From Moringa oleifera (lineage: Eukaryota; Streptophyta; Magnoliopsida; Brassicales; Moringaceae), in NCBI GenBank assembly GCA_021397835.1, contig JAJFZO010000566.1, positions 3,596,001 to 3,660,000 of the forward strand: DNA of 64,000 nucleotides, read 5' to 3'. Shown in pieces: positions 39,560-51,099 of the stretch (positions within the stretch are counted from its first letter, which is position 1; each line of letters starts with the position of its first letter). Below the pieces are notes generated by a model. The model worked only from the letters and a program-made list of their open reading frames with translations, was not told where the DNA came from and made no database searches. The position numbers and the translations under genes were made by a program.

Positions 39560-39844
39560 TGTTAGGTCCGATACCACTTTATTGGGTTATTAAGAGGAAA
39601 AATAGTAAACAATAAGATAAAAAATATTTTGAGATCTTATTTATATATAAAAAAAAAACAATCAAACATTAAAATTATATTTATTTAGATATCTTAAAAT
39701 TTAAATTCAAAATTAAAACTAAAGATTATACTTATGCAAAAAATTATTATTATCAATAATTCAAACTATTTAATAAAACAGAAAATTAGTTTTTATTTGT
39801 TTTCTTTCTTTAAATATATATAGCGAATAAAAATCTTACTAACA
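39560..39844 (-). repeat. LTR-like copy (right) with primer-binding-site trace
   Basis: Second copy of the repeat at 37316-37625. Reading minus, the LTR runs from TGTTAGTAAGAT and ends near AATAAAG; it is followed by TGGTATCGGACC (plus 39565-39576), close to the initiator-tRNA-Met binding site TGGTATCAGAGC of copia elements. This sets the element's direction as leftward. No matching target duplication was found at the outer edges. Confidence 0.5.
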
Positions 39845-40085
39845 AATTCTTGCCAACACCAGTTCAAAAATATCTTAACCGAGTGGGAGAAGACTTTTCG
39901 AATACCTGCCCTTACAATTTGGTCAAAAAAAGACAATGGATTAGTTTGGAAGAAAGTCTCAATCTTTGGAGACTTGGAGTCCAGTTGGAAAAGTCTACTA
40001 TTACACAGGACATGGAAAGCTCCTCACATAGGTGTTGCCTGAATTCAGGCTGTGAGCATCGTTTCTGTAATCAGAAGATCTTGCA

Positions 40086-42479
40086 ATGGCTTCTTTTAGC
40101 ACCCATCATCTTCTCTTTCTCTCCCTTCTTTTGCTTCCTTGTTTTTCCATTGCCAATGTAACTCTTGGCTCCTCCTTCACAACTGATGATAAAACTCCAT
40201 GGGCTTCACCTTCTGGGGATTTTGCTTTCGGTTTTCGCAGACTCAATGATTCAAACCTTTTCTTGCTTGCCATTTGGTTCAACAAAATACCTGATAGAAC
40301 CATTGTCTGGTATGCCAATGGAGATAAGCCGGTGCCAAGAGAATCAAAGGTGGAGCTCACTGCAGAAGGCCTGGTGCTATCTGATCCTGGAGGCCAGACC
40401 GTGTGGGATGCAAGACCTGGCACAGCAGTATCAGATGCTGCCATGCTTGATACAGGAAACTTTGTGCTTTCTGGTAATGGTTCTGCTTATGTCTGGGAGA
40501 GTTTCAGGAATCCAACAGACACAATACTGCCAACCCAAAAATTGGATTTGGGTGCCATGTTAGTTTCTCGGCTGACAGAAAATAACTTCTCCAGGGGAAG
40601 ATTTGAGCTTCACTTCCGGAATGGAGGTCTTCAGCTTAATCCTACAGGATGGCCTGGTGGATTCCTTTATCAACCCTATTTTACTAGTCAAACTGACAAT
40701 ACAGATCTTTCTGAGTCTGGTTATCAGCTGGTTTTCAATGAATCAGCAGATATATACATAGTAGCAAGGAGTGGAAAAGTTGTTCAGATTTCTGGATGGA
40801 AATCTATGACTTCCAGTCCTGATTACTACTACAGAGCCGCAATGGATTTTGATGGAGTTTTTACACAGTATGCTTGTTCGAAGAATTCAGGTTCAGGCCA
40901 GGGCTGGTGGCCTCTAAGATCCATTCCTGAAAACATCTGCACTGATATATTGAATGAGATAGGCAGTGGTGCCTGCGGCTTCAATAGCTACTGCTCCATT
41001 CAGAATCAGAGGCCTCGTTGTGACTGCCCACCTGGGTATGTTCTTGTGGATCCCACAAATAGTTTTGGAGGTTGCAGACCAAAATTTTCTCAGGAATGTG
41101 GAGTAAATGATGGGCTGAGAAACCCAGAACAGTTATTTGAGATAAAGGAATTTCGTAATGTGAATTGGCCCCTGGGGGATTACGAGAGATTGGAACCTTC
41201 CAATCAGACAGAATGTGAGAAGTCTTGCCTGCATGATTGCTACTGTGCTGTTGCAATTTATAGTGGAGTGGCATGCTGGAAGAAGAAGCTACCACTGTCC
41301 AATGGGAGAGAAGACAACAATCCATCAGCAGTGGTTCTTTTCAAAGTAAGGAAAGGAGTGTCTGCTGGTGATTCTGATAATTCTGACCATAAGAAGCAGA
41401 AATCAATTCTCCCAGAGAAAGGGAAATCAATTCTTGCAGGAGCTATACTTTTGGGTGGCTCTGTACTCTTCAACCTGGTTTTACTGGTTCTGATTTCGCT
41501 GCTTCTCTTCAGGCTACACAACAGGAAAGGTGAAATTAGTATCGATGATTCAAGTGTTTTGGAGACAAACTTGCGTTGCTTTAGTTACAGGGAACTTGAA
41601 GAAGCAACAGAGGAGTTCAAGGAAGAAGTAGGGAGGGGTTCCTTTGGGATTGTGTATAAAGGTGTCCTGAAATATGGTTCACGAAATGTTGTTGCAGTGA
41701 AGAAGTTGGACAAGTACTTGGTTCAAGAGAGAGAGAGGGAATTCAAAGCTGAAGTGAGTGCAATTGGAAAAACCCATCACAGAAATCTAGTCAGGTTGCT
41801 GGGATTCTGCTCTGAAAGGTCTCATAGGCTTCTGGTTTACGAGTTCATGAGCAATGGGGCCCTGGCTGATTTCTTATTTTCTCTTCCGAGACCTGGTTGG
41901 AAACAAAGAGTCAGTATAGCCATGGATGCTGCAAGAGGCCTGATTTACTTACATGAAGAGTGTGATGTCCCTATAATCCATTGTGACATAAAGCCTCAAA
42001 ATATACTTCTAGACGAACACTTCATTCCACGGATTTCAGACTTTGGATTGGCAAAACTGTTACTCTCTGATCAATCCAGGACTCGTACCATGATCAGAGG
42101 AACCCGAGGATATGTAGCTCCTGAATGGTTCAGGAGCATACCAGTGACTGCAAAAGTAGATGTTTACAGTTACGGTGTGATGCTGTTAGAGATCATCTGT
42201 TGCAGAAAGAATGTGGTTCCAGACATAGAGGAAGAAGGAGACATACTGATAGATTGGGCGTATGACTGCTACATTGAAGGAAGAGTAGACGTTTTGGTGG
42301 GCAACGAGGAGTTAGCCATGGAAGAGAAAGAGAGATTAAAGACGCTGGTGATGATAGCAATCTGGTGCATTCAGGAGGATCCTTTGAGAAGGCCTACAAT
42401 GAAGACAGCCCTGCAGATGCTTGAAGGTATAGCAGAAGTTCCTTTGCCTCCACACCCTTCTTCCTTCTTCACTCATTGA
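40086..42479 (+). CDS. G-type lectin S-receptor-like serine/threonine kinase (LECRK/RLK1 type)
   Basis: Plasma-membrane receptor kinase, intronless, 797 residues. Order: signal peptide (1-23, hydrophobic LLFLSLLLLPCF), bulb-type mannose-binding lectin domain (about 27-150, with LDTGNFVL and WESFRNPTDTILPTQ), EGF-like cysteines (about 286-330, CGFNSYC..CDCPPGY), PAN-like cysteine module (about 340-420), transmembrane helix (about 450-475), and kinase domain (about 510-785). Kinase landmarks: GRGSFG (516-521), Lys539 in VAVKK, HCDIKPQN (632-639), DFG (652-654), APEW (678-681). Cys replaces Arg before the catalytic Asp634, so it is a non-RD kinase, common among immune receptors. The S-locus glycoprotein domain seems absent, as in the RLK1/LECRK subgroup. 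Length and motifs are intact. Ligand unknown. Confidence 0.95.
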   Translation: MASFSTHHLLFLSLLLLPCFSIANVTLGSSFTTDDKTPWASPSGDFAFGFRRLNDSNLFLLAIWFNKIPDRTIVWYANGDKPVPRESKVELTAEGLVLSDPGGQTVWDARPGTAVSDAAMLDTGNFVLSGNGSAYVWESFRNPTDTILPTQKLDLGAMLVSRLTENNFSRGRFELHFRNGGLQLNPTGWPGGFLYQPYFTSQTDNTDLSESGYQLVFNESADIYIVARSGKVVQISGWKSMTSSPDYYYRAAMDFDGVFTQYACSKNSGSGQGWWPLRSIPENICTDILNEIGSGACGFNSYCSIQNQRPRCDCPPGYVLVDPTNSFGGCRPKFSQECGVNDGLRNPEQLFEIKEFRNVNWPLGDYERLEPSNQTECEKSCLHDCYCAVAIYSGVACWKKKLPLSNGREDNNPSAVVLFKVRKGVSAGDSDNSDHKKQKSILPEKGKSILAGAILLGGSVLFNLVLLVLISLLLFRLHNRKGEISIDDSSVLETNLRCFSYRELEEATEEFKEEVGRGSFGIVYKGVLKYGSRNVVAVKKLDKYLVQEREREFKAEVSAIGKTHHRNLVRLLGFCSERSHRLLVYEFMSNGALADFLFSLPRPGWKQRVSIAMDAARGLIYLHEECDVPIIHCDIKPQNILLDEHFIPRISDFGLAKLLLSDQSRTRTMIRGTRGYVAPEWFRSIPVTAKVDVYSYGVMLLEIICCRKNVVPDIEEEGDILIDWAYDCYIEGRVDVLVGNEELAMEEKERLKTLVMIAIWCIQEDPLRRPTMKTALQMLEGIAEVPLPPHPSSFFTH

Positions 42480-43600
42480 GAATTGGAGATTCAGATTCAG
42501 ATTAGTGAATTCTTTTTAACCTGTGCATGTAAAAGTAAATGAGCTAAAAAAGCAAATAGCAGGAGTCTTCTTTTTCTTCGTTTCATTAATGTAAAGATGT
42601 ATCCTTAGTTCACTGATTCCAAGTCAGCTGCTCAAGCATTTTCACAATTGATAGCCTTTTCCAGTATTTACTGTATTCATTTCTGCTATATCAAGCGTCC
42701 TTGTAAGTGATTTGTCTTACCCTTTTGCACAGTGATGAGGTTTCTCTTCTCGATCTGTAAACTGATTACTTAACCTTCTCAATGGAGGTAGAATAACATA
42801 ACAATCCTCCCCTCACATATTAGCAATAGGAGAAACAACTCATTTTTCTCCGTTATAAATTTTAAATTGTTTAACTGTAAGTTTTTGTAACCAATTTGTT
42901 AAGTGATCTTGAATTTTCTCAATCTTAAAAGGTTTCTATGTTTTGAATGCCATCACTTTCTTCAATGAATTTGGGCAACGTCAGGACAGTTATAAGCAAT
43001 TAATACTCTAAACTTCACTTGACTTTTGCTTATAAGGAGACTCAAAGCAACAGCTGTTTGATCCTTCAAGGAATTTCTTGCTTTGTCATTTGTCTAGTAG
43101 CTTCTCACTTTTCCCTTGCTGGCCGGTGGGAGTCAAGACGCAGAAGTTAATAGGAAGCTTGATGTTGGTTTTACTAGGAAGTTTGATGTTCAAACCAACG
43201 CCAATTTTTTTAAAATTTTACAAGGTATACTTTATCCCTGTCTCTCTCATTTAGTTTAAATCTTGGTATAAGTTTTCTTGTTTTAATCATATAGCCCCAC
43301 GGGTGAAAGACAAGTAATTGTTTCCAGATTGAGATTTCCAAACTTCGTTTTGATGCAGTGGGGAAACTTATTTGCAGACCAAGGATATCACATAACCAGA
43401 AAGTAATGGATGGCGAAATGACTAATAGCATCCACTCAAGCAACTATCATAGGTGGATTCAAATTGAAGACGTTCATAAGTGATTGTCTCCTATCTTGTA
43501 TAGTATTATTTGTTTTAGGAGATGACCAAGTCAATGGGAACTACTCATGATGTGATCATAGCAATCATTATCGCATCAGCAAATTCCTCATCCTTCTGTT
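42480..43600. other. Intergenic DNA between lectin kinase and UCH gene
   Basis: Holds the 3' untranslated region of the kinase gene and then DNA with no supported gene. The two genes are convergent, about 1.4 kb stop to stop. Confidence 0.45.
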
Positions 43601-43852
43601 AAAGGAGGCTGGCAATGGCAGAAGCCAAATTCAGACTGATCTTACAAAGTCAAAGCCAACCATGGCCCAAAACCGGCCACTGAATCAGTTTGGTTGGCTT
43701 GCCACATTGCAACAGGGTTATAAGATTAGACTAAAATGCTTGTACACATAACTGAGAAAGGGGCTAAACTTAATGGGAGGGGCACCAACAAGACCAAGGA
43801 CGACAGTATAAGCCAACATCCAATTGTGATGAACTCCCATGACCTGAGATCT

Positions 43853-44464
43853 TCACACTTCACATGCATCTCCAGTTCTCTTGGATACAGCCATCACATT
43901 GAAGTTGAGAGACTCAGGATTCTTTTCAATCATACCCTTTATGACTTTAGCTGCATCCTGTTAAACAACAGGGCATATTGTCAAATCACTAAATTAATCA
44001 AATAACAAACCATAATTATACAAGACTTGGATGCCTCCAAGCCCTACTTCAGCTTTTTCAGGCCTTCTATGACTTTCAGACCAACTTTTTAATACCCTTG
44101 CATCTTTTTCTTTCTGTTTCTTTTATTTTCCTGTGTAATTCAAAACTAAAAAATTTCTTTTGCACCACCCTCTTGACAACCAACTAGCCGAGGGTAACAG
44201 CCACATGGTTTTCCCATGCTAATATATACCTGCAATAAGCTGCGTTGCGAGGATGCACCATGTGATATTGGCCCTGATTTCCTTCCATCAAGTTCATAGA
44301 GCACCCCTACACATATAACACAATTAGACAGAGGAAGAAGTGAGAGGAAAAAAGAAAGCAAAAAGGACATTAAATAACAACAAAATAAATGGGTTGATTA
44401 AAAACTCTTCTGAAAGCATTGGTGTTCTGGTCTTCAACACAATATCTCATAGATAGATTGCTAG

Positions 44465-44507
<43 letters not shown>

Positions 44508-47500
44508 GATGCAGGGAAATATTTACCATCTACACATGTGAAGCAGATAAAATGAGTGTCCACATTATCTGAAGCCTGCCAAGCAGCAATAGTAAGAGGA
44601 GAGAAGCAACAGCTTAACCCAAAAAAAAAAAAAAAAGGACAATACATTTGTGCTTTCAGTAAATTTGCCAATTTGGCCAAAATATGAGGAAGAACTATTC
44701 TTTGCCTTGCTTTTAAGCTACACTTCTTTGAAACCCTTCACACACTAATCATAGTCAATTCAAGAACATGTAAACCATTCATATATCCATTACTCCCAGC
44801 GGATCAATGACTCCTTTGGGATGCTTAATCAGGCCAGAAGACATCTAAAGCACAATATGCAAACTTTTAACTGGAAAGAGAAATGAAAACAACAAACCCC
44901 CTTCTTGCAACCAATTCTCTTAATTTTATAGCGCACAGATTCACATGTCCGAAAAGACCCAAAATTTGTGGCTGTTCATTTCTTTAATCACCAGTGACAC
45001 TCCCAATCGAAATGATGGATCACAGGGCACTGTTTTGTAAATAAAGAGGGAACTTCAAGATTTTGTTGAGTTCCTTTCTTGTAAGTAGTACAAATATAAA
45101 AGGGTCGCATCCACTTAGTGCCTTGTGAATATATATTTTGACTCTTACCAAAAAAAAAAAAAATCCCTGCTAGCATTATATAGACACACAATGCATACAT
45201 AAATGTGTGTGTATATATATACATACATTATATATCGTGTATGTACATACAGTGATAGTAAACACAAAGATTTTTAGTGAAACTTGTTAAGAAAGTAGTT
45301 TGACATAAATAAGCCATACCCAAAAAAATATGTTTCTCATCTTTCTTTGACTTATTAAGGCAGCATCTAAAAATAATTTAAATTCTTAAACCACAAATAA
45401 AGCAAGAAGAACCCCACAATTCTTCTTAAGCAGCATTCTTAGTCATTATATTTATTTTTCATTTGAAAGGACTTTACATGATGTTCTCAAAATCAAGCCA
45501 AACAGAAAATGTTTACCAGATTCATTGTCAGGTTATTTGGATCAGCTAAAACCCATTATGATTGGAGGTGCACACAATAAGGAGAACCCAACAAAGTAGT
45601 TCATAATGAATAGGTTACCAAGATAGTTACATCAAACTTGCTCTCAGAAAATAAAGTCTTCAAAATGTAAAACCGGTTTGTTTGCCAAGTCAACATCAAA
45701 TCATGTTAATGAAAACATACCTCTGTATCACCAGCTGTAGCTGCTACTGAATGAGCAGTTTCCATTTCTCTGTCATTCTCAAGAAATGCTGCTCGCTGCA
45801 GGAATATATTTGCATTCAACAATAAGCAGTGAGAAAAGTGGAAGCAAGGATCATATAGCATCAATAGATGAAGCTGTAGAGAATGAAAAAGAAGAGAATA
45901 AATATAACCTCCAATGGATCCATGCTGGCGGTAGATTTGAAAAACCTATCCAAGAATGATCCCTCAACTGAAAAATAATGAGGCAAAACCAAATTGAAAG
46001 AAATAAATAAAGAGAAGGTGATTAATGGCAGAGTAATTTTCTGATTGGATACAATATAGAATTTAGCTTTGCAACTATTTAATATTACAGGGAGAATTGA
46101 TTGGAGGAAAAACAACATGCCAACAAAACTACTCATATCATTCAACATAACAGCCACCCTATGCCACCCAGGTCTGCGAAGTTTCATGAATAGCATGGCA
46201 GATGTAACACTTTCTCTTCCTTCCTCACATGGTTCTCCCCTCTCACCCTTGAAGTAATTATTTTCATATATTTTTAATTTTTATTTGGTTGGAAACCATA
46301 CAAACATCACATGCCAGTGGTTTCTAAGCATTGCGTAATATATGCCTTCCACCCCCCGTCTCATCTTTTATCTTTGCTGCTCTTAAGAAATCTTAACACT
46401 AGAGCCACATCAAAAACTTTGTTGTACTACATCATTTTCAAGCAGCACCTGTAATTTTTATAAAGAGATTACTGAATCCCCTTTTCAAGCAGAAACTTGT
46501 CATTTTTATATAGAAACTACTGGATCCAGTGTCTAATTTCAAGGCACAGAAGCAAAAAAGGGGTTTTTGAGTTCGTAGTCGAGGGGGGAATGGAGATCTC
46601 ATTATGTGTGATTGAACAAAACAGGGGAAAAAGAATCTCATTCTATCTTTGATAACGTGGACATGAGATGGCCGTGCCAGTATTTGACGAAGGGAGCTGG
46701 AGTGTGTTCGCAAGAGAAGTAATGAGGGGAGGGCTCTTGTTCTAGCTATTAGATCTTAAGCTGGTCGGAGGTGAAAGCAGCTGAAGCAAGGTCCTTATTA
46801 TTCCCTGACAGGGATGATGGCTTTGGTGGTGGAAGGTGCTGAAAGTGACTAGATTGGATATGAGAGGCAACCAGGGCTGTTCAGGGAGATATGGCATAGG
46901 ATGATGGGTGGAGAGAGCTCAAGTAAGCAACATATCTCAAAGGAAAACAAGGTAGAGGTTATTTGCCTCTCTTGTGGATATTCCTTTGCGCACACATTAA
47001 GGGTGGGTTCAAAGAGGGGTGTGACAGGATCAGTGCCAACAAGGAGTTAGAGGGATGTCATGGTTGAAGGAGGAGGTAGAGGCCGACCTCGGTTTTTGCA
47101 GAAATCTGGAAAGCTCAATCGGGTGAGGGAGAAGATAGTTGGCGGGTTTGGGCTCAAGGGGAAAGTAGCAGCTGGATTTGGGTTCAATAATGGGTGGAGG
47201 GGGGAGAAAAGATAAGACTAGAGGCTACTGGGTTGGGTTTGGCAGACTTAGAGGGGGAAACGGTGATGGACATTAATGGAGTGGGCTCTATAATTAATGT
47301 GGGTTAGGCTTCAGTAGGAAAGGAGGTGGCTTCAAATTTGGTGGATTGTGCCTGGAGCTTTTGTTGATCCAAAACATAGTTAAGGTTAACAGGTCAAAAG
47401 CTGAAATTGGGTTGCAAGGTATGGTCAAGAGGACTCGATTGGGGAAACTCGCTACTCAACATAGCAATTGACGCTAATGATTGGAGATTTCACGGTAGAA

Positions 47501-50500
47501 CTAGCACAAGATCATTCTCGGAAGAGTACTATATATAGGGGACAGCTGTGAGTATTGAGGCTGTGAGTGTGTGTGTATATATATATATATTTTGCTTTCT
47601 ATCAAAAGATCAAGAGGAGATGATATGCCACATTATTCTAAAATAAAGTTGGTTTACATAGCTTTGGGAGAGGGCTCTAGCTTTATTGGCTTTGTCTTGG
47701 GCTGTTTCAGTCTTTGCAGGGGAGGAGATAATAACTTGGACAGGCCTGAGAGTTGGTAAGGAGAGAAGGAAGTTTATTATGATGATATCCTTATGATTTT
47801 ATGGATAACATGGCATAAAAGGAAAAGAAGGGCGTTTGACAGGATTGATAACCCAGCAATTGTAGTTAGGGATTACTGGGTACACACACTAAAATTGTGG
47901 GTACTGGGTACTTATCTTGCAAATGAGGAGGATTTGTTAGATTTCATAGAATTCCTAACATCAAAAAACACATTTTAGTTGTAAAGAGTTGTGCCAACTT
48001 AGTGCTATGTAAACAACAAATATATACATATTTCTCATGCTCAAAAAAAAAAAAAAAACAAAAAACAAAAAAAAAAACAAAAAGAACTCATCATCATTAT
48101 TGCCCAACCTCCTATTAATGAAATAGGAGCAATCAGCCCTAGCAATGGAGGCTAATCAATGGAGGCCACAAAAACAAACTCCCTACTAGGCCCACAAGCC
48201 CAGCATGCATGTTAGGAGGCTTGGACACCATAATTTGTTTTGGAAAACAGGCTTGTAATTTAAATGTGAGGCCATGAATTTGTTGCGCTAGGCTTAAACA
48301 GAGTTCCAAAAGCCTGACCTAGGATGCTCGGACATAAGAATATTTGCATACCATGTTTTTTCTTCTGAAGATTCCTTAATTATAACTATATATGTCACAG
48401 TAAAATAGTTTACAGAGCCTTAATAATAAAGTATATTTTAGGAGGAAACTCCATAAAAGAGTAGAGACAACTTACGGAGCTTGATTTCTGAGGTTATGTT
48501 CCCGACAGCATGAAGAAGTCCAATTGTCCCACAAGCATTTCCCACAGTTTGTTTCATGAAATAAACTTTGCTGCTAGAGTCCTATGGCCAAAAACATCAA
48601 GAAGGCACTCAAATTGAGTTTAAGATATTAAAAGGACAAGAAGAGATGTTGGCAGATGGTGCATTTGATATTGTGGAGAACAAAATAATTCATTAACAAG
48701 TAAAAACTATCAGAGAATATATCATGAAATATCTTACAGTAATTAGAAGGGAAGTAAAGCACACCAAAACCCAGGGGTTACTTGCAAGAGTTGCTTTCAT
48801 GTCTTGCATTATGCTAATGTACAAGTATTCTTATTTCAACAAGCTTAAGTTCATAGAACTTTGTTCACTTGTTACTATTAGCTAGGTGTGCTAACAGATA
48901 GGAAGTATAAGATATCAGGAATTATAGGTACAGCAATATCACAATTCATGAATACATTGCAAATTAACTAGGCAAATGTGTGTAAGGAATGGTCGATGGA
49001 TTACAAGTGTGCAGTGCAACAAGCTAATGGAAGGGATTTAAGCAAAACAATCTCAGCACCAATAGTAAAAACGATTGTAAAATCTCAAGGTCTAGTGACT
49101 ACAAGAGATATAATAACTTTGACATACATGGAGGTTAACTTTGACTATGAAAAGTGTGAAATTCAGGTTGTCAAGAGTACCTTTGAACATTGGAAGAGCA
49201 ATAAAAAGTATTCCAAAGTATCTAGCTTCTAATGTTACTTGGGTAATTAAGATTGTTAGAGAAGAACATTCCGAGCTGCATGTAGAATTGTCTTTTCATC
49301 AGGGGGCGGAAAAAAGCATTCTACATGCAGCTCCTAGAATCACTTAAACATCAAATACAAATTTCCTTGAGCATCGTACCATGAATTCGTTTGCATCGCA
49401 CATAAAACCAAATGTGCACAAAAAACCTCAGAAGATGGATTTGAAATACTTGTAGGTTCTTTTTTGATAAGTGAAGTTTTGCAAATTCACCTATTGATTG
49501 AATAAAGGTCTTAAATAACATACTTACAATTAGTTGCATGCCAGACGTTTATTTGCCAAAAAAAAACTAATGACAAAAGGAAAAAATGGAATCAAGAATA
49601 CAAGTTCATTTTTTCCTTTTCCTTTTTCCTTTTTTAAAAAATGACAATTACCAAACTATCATTACACTTACATTTTTCTTGTTTTCCTTCTCCTGCAGCA
49701 TTCTCTCTTCCTCAGTCTGACAAAAATCAGAACTTGACCACATCAGCATAGGGAAGCATTTTGCGGATAAAGTATACGAGAAACCCTAAAGAAGAGCCCC
49801 AATATATAAAAGTAGCAGCTGCGAAAGTTATAAGTTCCAATAAAACAAACCTTTGAGGTGATGGGATAAAGAAACAGGACAGCAAGTACAGGCTTTGGAA
49901 CCATTTCCAGCAGTTCATGATCCAAGCCATATACATCATAGCATTCTGCCTCGTTAGGTGGAAGACCAAGGCCCCATAGGAACTGCATGGCAACAATATC
50001 AAAGAGTGTAAATTGTTCTCCTCACTTTACTAGAGGTATAACTCTCAAGCTCACTGGGTGAAAAAATTAAAGTTAAAATGTGAAAAATTAAACAGTAAGA
50101 GATATAGGGAGCAAGAGTTCAACAGAAATCTCTTTCTTCTTTCTTATCTTCCTTTTACATTTTTGAGCAATCAGAAAAATTTTTATTTAGCAAAATATTC
50201 ATCATTTGCAAAGGATCAACACCAATGGCACCAATTTCCTCAATCATCAAAATTCATATTTCCTTCATTACCTTTAGATCGTTATTCAGGCTTCCTCTGG
50301 GCAACTTTAAAGCAAAAGCAAGAGCTTTGCAAATGAAATGAAGAAACTAATGGGTGACTATGAAAAAGAGAAAAGAAGGAAAGACAATAAAACAGGACAC
50401 AACAGACAACTGATTTATCAACCTCGTTCAGAACAAAATGAGAACTTCACAGAAATAAACAAAACTGCATACAGATTGCAGCAAAATGCCAACAAAAAAA

Positions 50501-50722
50501 CCTCACTTTTCAAACACCGAAACCATTTCGATACAATTTCAAAATTTTCTTCTGATTTTTCTCTTTAACTTAACAGAGCATAACTATCAAACATCAGCAA
50601 TCAAGTGAATTAGAGTTTTCAAGTGAGATAGGATGATCGGATGATACCTGGTTCATCACATCAGGATTAGCTTCAAGAGGAAGCCACCTCTTAGCAGAAG
50701 GACTTTCGTCTAAAGTTGCCAT
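43853..50722 (-). CDS. UCH3: Ubiquitin carboxyl-terminal hydrolase, UCH-L3/UCH3 type, nine exons
   Basis: Cysteine protease of family C12 that releases small adducts from the ubiquitin C-terminus. Exons in coding order: 50722-50648, 49982-49851, 49716-49672, 48581-48476, 45967-45909, 45795-45721, 44575-44527, 44306-44230, 43957-43853. All junctions are GT..AG and the frame is open for 240 residues, normal for UCH-L3. Catalytic set: Gln95 (oxyanion hole) and Cys101 in KQTVGNACG, His172 in DTHFICF, Asp187 in YELDGRK. The N-terminus ([20 protein letters not shown]) and [13 protein letters not shown] are classic. Exon 4/5 splices within a Leu codon (C then TT). The 2.5-kb intron 4 carries a poly(A)-ended insertion. 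Expression is expected to be broad, as for housekeeping UCH genes. Confidence 0.95.
44466..44510. repeat. AG microsatellite in a UCH3 intron
   Basis: About 20 AG units with one GG interruption, inside the intron between exons 7 and 8 (44307-44526). On the sense strand this is a CT tract about 17 nt from the donor of exon 7. Confidence 0.9.
45195..45252. repeat. TG/TA microsatellite in a UCH3 intron
   Basis: Alternating GTGTGT, TATATA and ACATAC runs, a degenerate purine-pyrimidine alternating tract within intron 6 (44576-45720). Confidence 0.6.
46690..48083 (+). mobile_element. Unclassified retroposon-like insertion in UCH3 intron 4
   Basis: A G-rich, base-composition outlier segment on the plus strand, antisense to the host gene, ending in an A-rich tail at about 48045-48083 (A16 then CA-interrupted A runs). 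This looks like a 3' poly(A) tail of a LINE or other retroposed RNA. A TG/TA microsatellite sits at about 47569-47592. No reverse transcriptase or other domain could be read, and no certain target duplication was found. The left border is approximate. Confidence 0.4.
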
Positions 50723-51099
50723 TTTTCCTCTTGCGTTCTCTTCTCTCTCCACGTAGAAATGAACCCACAAACACCAAGATTAGGGGTTTTCAACAGAATC
50801 TCTTCCTCGTTCCTTCTTTGATTCATTTATAGGTTTTGGGTGGGTTTAAATACTGTATAGCAATGTTCTTTCAACTCTCACTCAGAGGATGTAATGGGCC
50901 CATGAAGATAAGCCTTCTTAGTCTGCTAGGCCCATGGAAACCCACCCGAGAGTTAAGGTCTGATGTGGGCCGGTACCAGGTCGACCCGGATAATAATTTA
51001 AAAGCACAAATCTCATTTGTATATAACCCTAACAAGTTCAATTTTATCAATGGACAGGATCAAGCTCCTCTCAACAGCAAATCTGATTTTTGATTTCAT

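Noticed and set aside
37316..39844. A complete 2.5-kb LTR retrotransposon with matching target duplications
   Set aside because: The five bases outside the two LTR-like copies differ (CGAGC and AATTC), and the left copy is followed by leader-like sequence, so a simple single element is not supported.
40165..40563. 132-residue frame inside the lectin kinase gene
   Set aside because: Alternative frame of the B-lectin coding region; the main frame is unbroken and matches the family throughout.
48978..49232. 84-residue plus-strand frame in UCH3 intron 3
   Set aside because: Antisense to the host gene, with no recognisable domain or codon pattern.
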